NCBI GenBank assembly: GCA_024399615.1
Contig: JAKSNQ010000019.1
Span: 1-32,900 of the forward strand
DNA: 32,900 bases
Reading direction: 5' to 3'
DNA from: Paludibacteraceae bacterium
GTDB lineage: Bacteria > Bacteroidota > Bacteroidia > Bacteroidales > Paludibacteraceae
The notes below the pieces were generated by a model. That model had not been told where the DNA came from and made no database searches. It saw only the letters and a program-made list of their open reading frames with translations. Below, piece after piece: positions 26,285 through 32,900 of the stretch. The first letter of the stretch is position 1. Each line of letters begins with the position of its first letter. The position numbers were made by a program, and so were the translations under genes.

Positions 26285-28825
26285 TTATTCGTTTGTTTCA
26301 GTTGGTTGTTCTGTCTCTGCAGGAGCCTCAGCAGCGTTTTCTTCCACTACCACCTCAGCCTGCTCTTCATCCTTAGGAACGATACAGCTGAATGCGATAG
26401 CATCCTGACGCTTGCTCAGTTCGATCAGTTTGACACCTTGTGTATTGCGGCCCAAAACGCTGATCTCGCTTATTGCCATTCGGATAGCCACACCCGACTT
26501 ATTGATCAGCATCAGGTCATTCTCATCGGTCACAGCGTCGATAGCAATCAGGTTACCCGTCTTGTCGGTCAGATTCATCGTCGTAACGCCCTTGCCACCG
26601 CGGTTGGTGATACGGTAAACAGGTTCGCCATTTTCGTCGTTGAGCAGGGTACGCTTACCATAGCCCTTCTCCGAAATAACGAGAATCGTCTCCTCACTTC
26701 CCTTAGATACACAAACCATGCCAATTGCTGCATCGTTCTCATCTTCAAGGGTGATTGCACGTACACCTGACGTATCACGACCCATAGCACGAACGCCAGC
26801 TTCATCGAAGTGAACAGCCTTGCCCTGGCGTGATGCTACCAGGATTTCGCTGTTGCCATCGGTCATCGCCACACGTATCAGTTGGTCACCATCACGCAGA
26901 TCAATAGCAATGATACCATTTGTACGTGGACGAGAGTATTGCTCGAGAGAAGTCTTCTTGATCAAACCATTCTTGGTCAGGAATACCAAATAGTGCGAGT
27001 TGACAAAATCAGCGTCATTCAGGCCCTTCACATTGATAAATGCACGAATCTTATCGCCCTTCTGAATATTGATCATGTTCTGAATAGCGCGCCCCTTAGA
27101 AGCCTTATTGCCTTCCGGTATCTCATAAACTTTCAGCCAGAACACCTGACCATTCTCGGTGAAGAACATCATCGTTGAGTGCATAGATGCGGTATGCACG
27201 TATTCGATAAAGTCTTCGTCGCGGGTAGCCGAACCCTTCGCACCCATACCGCCACGGCCTTGTGCACGGAAGTCAGCCAGCGGAGTACGCTTGATATAGC
27301 CCAAGTGAGAGATTGTGATTACCATCTCGTCGTCGGCATACATATCCTCCGGATTGAACTCGGTAGCCATTGGAACGATCTTGGTACGACGCTCGTCTGC
27401 GAATTTCTCCTTCACTTCGATCAACTCTTCTTTGATCAGTTCGTAGCGAAGGTGCTCGTTAGCCAACAATTCGTTGAGGTGTGCAATCTTTTTCTCCAAC
27501 TCCTCATATTCGTTCTTTAACTCATCAATACGCAGGCCTGTCAATTGGCTCAATCGCATATCCACGATAGCTTTTGACTGCAGGTTATCCAAACCGAAAC
27601 GAGCCTCCAAATTCGTTTGAGCATCAGCAGGAGTACGACTGGCGCGAATAATCTTCACCACTTCGTCGATATTATCTACCGCGATAATCAAACCCTCCAG
27701 GATATGAGCACGCTCTTCAGCCTTCTTCAACTCATAACGAGTACGACGAGTCACCACATCCATGCGGTGCTCCACGAAATTAGCAATCAGGTCCTTCAGA
27801 TTCAGCAACATCGGACGGCCCTTCACCAGAGCGATATTGTTTACTGAGAAAGAAGACTGCAAAGCCGTAAACTTATACAACTTATTCAGTACCACCTGCG
27901 CATTGGCGTCACGGCGAATCTCAATAATAATACGAATATCGCGCTTTGACTGGTCGCTAATACCGGTAATACCCTCTATTTTCTTCTCATTCGCAAGGTC
28001 TGCTATATTCTTTACAAGATCAGACTTCACGATACCATAAGGCAACTCCGTAATCACGATGCGCTCACGACCATTGTCCTCAGTCTCGATATCCGCATTC
28101 GAACGAATCACGATGCGACCACGACCGGTCTCAAATGCCTCACGAACACCCGCAATACCATAGATAGTACCACCCGTTGGAAAATCAGGCGCCTTGATAT
28201 GCTGCATCAGGCCATCGACATCTATCTCAGGATTATCGATATAAGCCACACAACCATCAATCACTTCACCCAGATTATGCGTTGGCATGTTCGTCGCCAT
28301 ACCTACCGCAATACCGCTGGCACCATTCACCAGCAGATTAGGGAAACGGCATGGCAAAACGGTTGGCTCACGCAGCGAGTCATCAAAGTTCAACTGCATA
28401 TCCACGGTATCCTTCTCAATATCACGAAGCATCTCCTCCGCAATCTTAGAAAGACGCGCCTCGGTATAACGCATGGCCGCAGGACCATCACCGTCCACCG
28501 AACCAAAGTTACCCTGACCATCTACCAATGGATAACGCATTGCCCAAGGCTGAGCCATACGAACCAAGGTACCATAAATAGAACTGTCACCATGTGGGTG
28601 ATACTTACCCATTACCTCACCAACGATACGAGCTGATTTCTTCGTTGGCTTGTCGCTGGTATTACCCAGCTCGTTCATTCCGAACAACACGCGCCTGTGA
28701 ACAGGCTTAAAACCGTCACGCACATCTGGTAACGCACGCGAAACGATTACGCTCATCGAATAGTCAATATACGAGGTTCGCATCTCCTCGTCGATATTAA
28801 CCTTCAAAATTCTGTCTTCACTCAT
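26285..28825 (-). CDS. gyrA: DNA gyrase subunit A
   Basis: 846 residues. This is the breakage-and-reunion subunit of the A2B2 type II topoisomerase that introduces negative supercoils. The catalytic tyrosine is Tyr120 in [10 protein letters not shown]. The quinolone-resistance region reads [17 protein letters not shown]: Ser81 keeps the E. coli Ser83 position, and Gly85 stands at E. coli Asp87. The C-terminal wheel domain contains the GyrA-box-like QGRGGMG, which marks GyrA rather than ParC. The C-terminus is an acidic tail rich in E, A and T (about 825-846). The start [20 protein letters not shown] is standard. It has its own promoter (28966-28997), a leader of about 130 bases, and is divergent from fbp. 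Confidence 0.98.
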   Translation of the reverse strand: MSEDRILKVNIDEEMRTSYIDYSMSVIVSRALPDVRDGFKPVHRRVLFGMNELGNTSDKPTKKSARIVGEVMGKYHPHGDSSIYGTLVRMAQPWAMRYPLVDGQGNFGSVDGDGPAAMRYTEARLSKIAEEMLRDIEKDTVDMQLNFDDSLREPTVLPCRFPNLLVNGASGIAVGMATNMPTHNLGEVIDGCVAYIDNPEIDVDGLMQHIKAPDFPTGGTIYGIAGVREAFETGRGRIVIRSNADIETEDNGRERIVITELPYGIVKSDLVKNIADLANEKKIEGITGISDQSKRDIRIIIEIRRDANAQVVLNKLYKFTALQSSFSVNNIALVKGRPMLLNLKDLIANFVEHRMDVVTRRTRYELKKAEERAHILEGLIIAVDNIDEVVKIIRASRTPADAQTNLEARFGLDNLQSKAIVDMRLSQLTGLRIDELKNEYEELEKKIAHLNELLANEHLRYELIKEELIEVKEKFADERRTKIVPMATEFNPEDMYADDEMVITISHLGYIKRTPLADFRAQGRGGMGAKGSATRDEDFIEYVHTASMHSTMMFFTENGQVFWLKVYEIPEGNKASKGRAIQNMINIQKGDKIRAFINVKGLNDADFVNSHYLVFLTKNGLIKKTSLEQYSRPRTNGIIAIDLRDGDQLIRVAMTDGNSEILVASRQGKAVHFDEAGVRAMGRDTSGVRAITLEDENDAAIGMVCVSKGSEETILVISEKGYGKRTLLNDENGEPVYRITNRGGKGVTTMNLTDKTGNLIAIDAVTDENDLMLINKSGVAIRMAISEISVLGRNTQGVKLIELSKRQDAIAFSCIVPKDEEQAEVVVEENAAEAPAETEQPTETNE

Positions 28826-28965
28826 TTTTTATATATTTTTTTCTTTAATTATTCCATGCCTTCTCCTTCCGGAGCCATTTCGCATCCACACCTAATCATC
28901 CGCCTCACGCCCGCATCTTCAAGCGCATATATGTACGCGTGAGCGCGCACGCTATAAATAATGTG

Positions 28966-28997
28966 CAAAGATAATACTTTTTTTTGACATACGCAAA
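28966..28997 (-). promoter_or_regulatory. Promoter of gyrA
   Basis: On the minus strand TTTG (28994-28997), 20 bases and TATCTTTG (28966-28973). The spacer holds TGTCAAAAAAAAG. The first 17 bases of the spacer are the same as in the TPR/HTH operon promoter at 2902-2933. The leader is about 134 bases. Confidence 0.88.
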
Positions 28998-29043
28998 TTT
29001 TTTCACACTTTTTCAGTTGTTTTTTATTAAAAAACGCACTTTT

Positions 29044-29075
29044 TTTGTTTATTTCAAAAAAAACAAGTAATTTTG
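29044..29075 (+). promoter_or_regulatory. Promoter of fbp
   Basis: TTTG (29044-29047), a 20-base spacer (TTTATTTCAAAAAAAACAAG) and TAATTTTG (29068-29075). The leader to the ATG at 29146 is about 63 bases. Confidence 0.85.
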
Positions 29076-29097
29076 CGCCCAAAATCCTTATTTTTAT

Positions 29098-29119
29098 GGT
29101 ATTAGGGTAACCCAATACC
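29098..29119 (+). other. Inverted repeat in the fbp leader
   Basis: GGTATT and AATACC flank AGGG-TAA-CCC, giving a 9-base-pair stem with one bulged A and a 3-base loop, 26 bases before the fbp start codon. It could be an RNA hairpin that affects translation or a DNA operator. No known class is recognised. Confidence 0.5.
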
Positions 29120-29145
29120 CACACTCTACACACGAATCATACACC

Positions 29146-31194
29146 ATGACTACCGAGCAATTTCAGCAGGACGAGCGCTATCTTCGGCTACTCAGCGAAA
29201 AATTTCCCACCATATCAGCTGCCGCTACAGAGATTATCAACCTGGAAGCAATTCTCTCCCTTCCCAAAGGGACCGAACATTTCGTATCCGACCTCCACGG
29301 AGCCGACGAAGCATTTCTACATGTCCTCAAAAATGCATCAGGAGTCATCCGCCGAAAAGTGGACGATATCTATGGAGACACACTACCCGAGGAAGAGAAA
29401 CGCGCACTCTGCGCCATGATTTACTACCCCGAGGAACGACTGGCCTATTGCCATCAGCAGAAGGGCGACATCTCTGATGTGTACAAGACCCGACTGCTTC
29501 AGGTAGCCGCCATTGCGCGCGCCGTTACAGTCAAATACACGCGCTCTAAGGTACGCAAACTCATTCGTAAGGACTATGCCTACATCATCGAAGAACTCCT
29601 AACAGAGGGCAATTATGACCGCGACAGGCAGTATTATTACAACACCATCATCGATTCCATTATCGCGACAGGCAAAGCCGAAGACATTCTCAAAACCCTT
29701 TGCCACCTCATTCACCATCTCGTAATCGACAAGCTGCACATCGTAGGTGACATCTTCGACCGCGGACCGGGCGCAGCGCGCATCCTGGACCACCTCTGCG
29801 GCTATCATGACTTTGATATCCAATGGGGCAATCATGACATCGAATGGATGGGAGCAGCTGCAGGAAACTGGGCCCTTATCGCTACGGTTCTTCGCGTCAG
29901 CATCCGATATGCCAACGTAGAAACACTCGAAGAGGACTATGCTGTCAACCTGTTGCCTCTTGCCACTTTTGCCCTGCAAACCTACGGAAACGACCCTTGT
30001 AAGCAATTCCAGACCAAGGATTTCGAAAGCAACGAACGCATGAAACGCTCTGCCGACCTCATGGCCAAAATGCACAAAGCCATCTCCATCATCCAGTTCA
30101 AGCTGGAGGGTCAAGCTATCCTTCGCCATCCGGAATACGAGATGCAAGACCGTCTTCTTCTGGATAAAATAGACTTCACCAACGGCACTATCACCCTTCC
30201 TTCAGCCGATCCATCTGCCGTTCGCACCTATAGTCTTCTTGACACCCATTTCCCGACTATCGATCCCGAGAATCCATACCGCCTGACGGAAGAGGAAGAG
30301 CAACTCATGGAAGGACTGGCCCACTCGTTTCTTCAGTCCGAGCGCCTGCAACGCCACATCTCCTGCCTCTACAACCACGGCTCTCTCTTCCTCTCCGTGA
30401 ACAACTGCCTCCTCTACCATGCCGCCATACCGATGAACGCAGACGGCTCTTTTACTGAGGTAAACGTATGCGGCAAAACAGTCAAAGGACGTGCCCTCAT
30501 GGAGCGTATCGACCACGTTATTCGTGAAGCCTACTACGGCACAGACAGCCGTTCGTTTGCAAGCCAACGAAATGCCCAACCTGTTGTCAACGAACAATTG
30601 GACTACATGTGGTATCTCTGGTGCGGTCCGCAATCGCCTCTTTACAACAAGGACAAGATGACCACTTTTGAGCGCTATTTCATTGGGGACAAGGACCTGG
30701 AGAAAGAAACCAAAGGCGCCTACTACGTTTTGGCCAACCAGCGTCCGGCCTGCGAAGCCATCCTGCGCGAGTTTGGGCTTGATCCTGCCGTTTCCAAGAT
30801 CATCAACGGACATATTCCTGTCCACACCCTCAAAGGAGAGTCTCCGCTCCGCGCAGAAGGCATGCGACTGGTGATAGACGGCGGTTTCTCCAAGCCCTAT
30901 CAGGCCAAAACCGGCATAGCCGGCTACACACTCATCTACAACAGCCATCGCATGCAGCTCATCGCCCACAGCGCTTTCCCCGGGCGCGCAGAAGCCGTTC
31001 GTACGGGCGAGGATATTCAACAACGTGTACTCCTGCTGGACTTCACCAATCCCGACCCCAACACGGCCGCTCACTACCCTTCTCGCCGTCTCCACGTGCG
31101 CGACACCAATATCGGCCGCGAGTTGCAAGCGCAAGTCCGCGACCTGAATCTGCTCCTCTATGCCTACACACATGGTCTTCTCAAGGAAAAATAA
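29146..31194 (+). CDS. fbp: Fructose-1,6-bisphosphatase, class III
   Basis: 682 residues, the large class III type first known from Bacillus and common in Bacteroidetes. It hydrolyses fructose 1,6-bisphosphate to fructose 6-phosphate in gluconeogenesis. It is a metallophosphoesterase-fold enzyme. The metal-binding motifs are SDLHGADEAF (Asp49, His51), GDIFDRGPG at about 201-210 and GNHDIEWMG at about 228-236. Conserved histidines follow in the middle and C-terminal parts (YNHGSL, INGHIPVHT). It stands alone with its own promoter, divergent from gyrA, and ends at a bidirectional terminator. Confidence 0.97.
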   Translation: MTTEQFQQDERYLRLLSEKFPTISAAATEIINLEAILSLPKGTEHFVSDLHGADEAFLHVLKNASGVIRRKVDDIYGDTLPEEEKRALCAMIYYPEERLAYCHQQKGDISDVYKTRLLQVAAIARAVTVKYTRSKVRKLIRKDYAYIIEELLTEGNYDRDRQYYYNTIIDSIIATGKAEDILKTLCHLIHHLVIDKLHIVGDIFDRGPGAARILDHLCGYHDFDIQWGNHDIEWMGAAAGNWALIATVLRVSIRYANVETLEEDYAVNLLPLATFALQTYGNDPCKQFQTKDFESNERMKRSADLMAKMHKAISIIQFKLEGQAILRHPEYEMQDRLLLDKIDFTNGTITLPSADPSAVRTYSLLDTHFPTIDPENPYRLTEEEEQLMEGLAHSFLQSERLQRHISCLYNHGSLFLSVNNCLLYHAAIPMNADGSFTEVNVCGKTVKGRALMERIDHVIREAYYGTDSRSFASQRNAQPVVNEQLDYMWYLWCGPQSPLYNKDKMTTFERYFIGDKDLEKETKGAYYVLANQRPACEAILREFGLDPAVSKIINGHIPVHTLKGESPLRAEGMRLVIDGGFSKPYQAKTGIAGYTLIYNSHRMQLIAHSAFPGRAEAVRTGEDIQQRVLLLDFTNPDPNTAAHYPSRRLHVRDTNIGRELQAQVRDLNLLLYAYTHGLLKEK

Positions 31195-31284
31195 GCGCGC
31201 ACATCCACAAAAGGCGCGCCCATAGAAACAGGATACAAAACTATAGGCACAGCCATAGAAAAGACAAACTTCAGGAAACAACAC

Positions 31285-31313
31285 AAAAAACTCCGCCATC
31301 CGCGGAGTTTTTT
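31285..31313. terminator. Bidirectional terminator between fbp and rluB
   Basis: AAAAAACTCCGC and GCGGAGTTTTTT form a 12-base-pair stem with a 5-base loop (CATCC). The flanking A and T runs make it effective on both strands, ending fbp (plus) and the convergent rluB (minus). Confidence 0.93.
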
Positions 31314-31389
31314 GTTGTATCTGCATGACCAATATAGCTTGTGAACGAAGCTGTTCAGCCCGATTTATTACTAATATATGCGTTTCAAA

Positions 31390-32766
31390 TCATTCGAACG
31401 CACCCATCTGGAGCATAGAAACCTCCTGTTGTGTCAGGAAACGGTACTTGCCACGAGACACATTCTTCTTGGTCAGACCGGCAAACGATACGCGGTCCAG
31501 CTGAACGACCTTGTAGCCCACCTTCTCGAACATACGGCGAACAACGCGGTTCTGACCGGAGTGAATCTGCAAACCTACGTGCTTGCGATCACCCTCCTTA
31601 GGGAACTCCAACGCATCCGGCACAATAATCTCGTCGTCGAGCATCACACCTGCCATCAGTTCCACGTAAGCATCTTCGGTCAACTCTTTATCCAAAGTAG
31701 CGGCATAGATTTTCTTTTTTCCAAACTTAGGATGAGTCAACTTGGCAGCCAGGTCACCATCGTTGGTCAGCAAGAGCACGCCGGTGGTGTTGCGGTCCAG
31801 ACGACCTACCGGATAAACACGCTCGGAGCATGCTGTCTTAACCAAATCCATAACGGTATGGCGCTCCTGTGGGTCATCGGTAGTCGTCACCGTGTTCTTT
31901 GGTTTATTGAGAAGGATATACACTTTCTTCTCGCGACGAACAGGCTGATCATGGAATTTCACCACATCAGTAGGCAGCACTTTAGCGCCCAACTCGCTGA
32001 CAACCATGCCATTAACGGTAATCACGCCAGCCATGATGAAATCATCAGCCTCGCGACGAGAGCATACTCCGGCATTGGCCAGATATTTGTTCAAACGAAT
32101 AGGCTTGGTTGGATCCTCATATTTCTCGATATACTCCACACGCTTTTTCTTGCTGTAGAGACCGGGATTGTTTTGCGTGCGACGAGCCTTTGGACGCGGA
32201 GCACCTGCAGGAGCAAAAGCACGTGGTCCATCTTCGCCGCGGTATCCATTGTTGTTAAACCGAGGACGCTGAGGTCGCGCTTCCGAAGGGAAACCGCCCT
32301 CGTTGCCAAAGCCATTGTTGCCGGCATTGAAGCGAGGACGCTCGCTACGCTGCTGGTAGCCACCCTCATTGTTGTAGCCACCATTGCCAAAACGATTGCC
32401 ACTATTGAAGCGAGGACGCTCGCTGCGCTGCTGGTAGCCGCCTTCATTTTCTCCTTGGCGACCATAAGCGCTGTTGTTGCCATAGCCACCACCGAAACGT
32501 GGTCGCTCGCTGCGCTGCTGATAGCCTCCTTCGTTATTTGACTGATTGCCATAGCCACCACCGAAACGTGGACGCTCGCTGCGCTGCTGGTAACCGCCTT
32601 CGCCGTTACCATTGCGTGAATTATTGAATCGAGGGCGACGCTGCTGAGCACGACCTTCACCGGCCTGCTGGAAACGTGGGCGCTGTTGGCCCTCTGAGTT
32701 ATTACCAAAGTTTGAGTAGTTAGAACGGGATGAGTAGCCATCGCGGCCACGATTTTCGTAATCCAT
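31390..32766 (-). CDS. rluB: 23S rRNA pseudouridine synthase RluB-like, with Arg/Gly-rich repeat extension
   Basis: 458 residues. The conserved part is at the C-terminus. An S4 RNA-binding domain lies at about 223-265 (IRLNKYLANAGVCSRREADD). The RsuA/RluB catalytic domain has GRLDRNTTGVLLLTNDGDL, with catalytic Asp324. The RluB group makes pseudouridine in 23S rRNA helix 80, and the exact position is inferred from the family. The first 200 residues are a low-complexity extension rich in Gly, Arg, Asn and Gln. It contains four exact copies of EGGYQQRSERPRF (56-68, 79-91, 108-120, 134-146) plus degenerate ones. Basic N-terminal extensions are known in Bacteroidetes RluB and probably bind RNA. 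No perfect promoter is seen in 32767-32900. A GGAAAG lies just before the ATG. Confidence 0.93.
   Translation of the reverse strand: MDYENRGRDGYSSRSNYSNFGNNSEGQQRPRFQQAGEGRAQQRRPRFNNSRNGNGEGGYQQRSERPRFGGGYGNQSNNEGGYQQRSERPRFGGGYGNNSAYGRQGENEGGYQQRSERPRFNSGNRFGNGGYNNEGGYQQRSERPRFNAGNNGFGNEGGFPSEARPQRPRFNNNGYRGEDGPRAFAPAGAPRPKARRTQNNPGLYSKKKRVEYIEKYEDPTKPIRLNKYLANAGVCSRREADDFIMAGVITVNGMVVSELGAKVLPTDVVKFHDQPVRREKKVYILLNKPKNTVTTTDDPQERHTVMDLVKTACSERVYPVGRLDRNTTGVLLLTNDGDLAAKLTHPKFGKKKIYAATLDKELTEDAYVELMAGVMLDDEIIVPDALEFPKEGDRKHVGLQIHSGQNRVVRRMFEKVGYKVVQLDRVSFAGLTKKNVSRGKYRFLTQQEVSMLQMGAFE
32329..32601 (-). repeat. Four 39-bp coding repeats in rluB
   Basis: Copies at 32563-32601, 32494-32532, 32407-32445 and 32329-32367 each encode EGGYQQRSERPRF. 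They are separated by 26-69 variable bases that encode Gly/Asn-rich linkers. The DNA of the copies is very similar, so copy number may vary by recombination while the frame is kept. Confidence 0.88.
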
Positions 32767-32900
32767 CTTTCCTGAATCTTAAAAGGTTATTGGATGATTG
32801 GGTGGTAGTACAAATAGTGTTATCCAAACCAATCAAAGCAGATTAATATGTTTAGATTTGCATCCTGATGACTTGTGTTTTTTCGAAGCGTCTTCTCGAC

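Larger units (their letters stand above)
28826..29145. other. 320-bp divergent intergenic region gyrA / fbp
   Basis: No coding sequence is supported here. It holds the gyrA promoter (28966-28997, minus), the fbp promoter (29044-29075, plus), a GC-rich gyrA leader with a small GCGTG/CACGC palindrome near 28937-28952, and an inverted repeat in the fbp leader (29098-29119). The 46 bases between the two -33 boxes are almost purely A and T, which fits a shared upstream element. Confidence 0.7.

Noticed and set aside
28849-29133. A 94-codon frame upstream of gyrA on the minus strand
   Set aside because: It covers the gyrA promoter and the AT-rich region between two divergent promoters, so it cannot be made from the gyrA transcript. 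Its sequence is low-complexity.
30202-31332. A 376-codon open frame on the minus strand opposite fbp
   Set aside because: It is antisense to a complete, well-conserved fbp gene and contains no recognisable domain. It also runs across the terminator at 31285-31313. Long antisense frames arise from codon bias.
32329-32601. Possible CRISPR-like array (regularly repeated 39-bp units)
   Set aside because: The repeats are in frame inside rluB, encode a conserved peptide and have spacers of unequal length.

Overview
The window is a stretch of core chromosome from a member of the Bacteroidota, most likely the order Bacteroidales. The evidence is consistent. Eight intergenic promoters match the Bacteroidetes form TTTG-N20-TAnnTTTG. 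The FBPase is class III, the GyrA and RluB are of Bacteroidetes type, TPR lipoproteins are present, and a Wza/Wzc-type export module sits behind gyrA. I cannot assign a genus. I found no tRNA, rRNA, insertion sequence, prophage or CRISPR array.

Layout, left to right. (1) 114-2859, minus strand: a three-gene operon with a lipoprotein-like TPR/transmembrane/HTH regulator, a small lipoprotein and an outer-membrane barrel-like protein. (2) thrS (3135-5084, minus), with its own promoter and terminator. (3) A minus-strand cluster in transcription order nadC, pepP-like aminopeptidase P, argS, and a phosphoethanolamine-transferase-like sulfatase-fold enzyme (11641 down to 5223). A hairpin terminator lies between argS and the last gene. 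(4) Divergent from nadC, on the plus strand: a DUF389 membrane protein and rlmH. The two promoters of this divergent pair overlap completely. (5) A short non-coding region holding two adjoining 11-bp tandem arrays and a bidirectional terminator. (6) A secreted GH31 alpha-xylosidase-like enzyme (minus). (7) deoD plus a DUF3298-type lipoprotein (plus). (8) valS (minus). (9) gyrA, a TPR protein, two Wza-like proteins and a Wzc-like tyrosine kinase, all minus (28825 down to 20813). (10) fbp, class III (plus), divergent from gyrA. (11) rluB with a long arginine/glycine-rich repeat extension (minus).

Most genes are housekeeping: three aminoacyl-tRNA synthetases, gyrase A, NAD synthesis, purine salvage, gluconeogenesis and rRNA modification. 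The envelope-related genes are the regulator/lipoprotein/barrel operon, the pEtN-transferase-like gene and the polysaccharide export module.

The most unusual signals are regulatory. Six of the eight promoters share the bases TCAA at the same place inside the 20-base spacer, usually as TGTCA followed by an A-tract. The nadC and DUF389 promoters interlock on the same DNA. Direct repeats lie upstream of the regulator operon promoter. Several start codons were revised from promoter, terminator and signal-peptide positions. I saw no clearly new defence or mobile system. The best candidate for an undescribed functional unit is the TPR-TM-HTH regulator operon at the left end.
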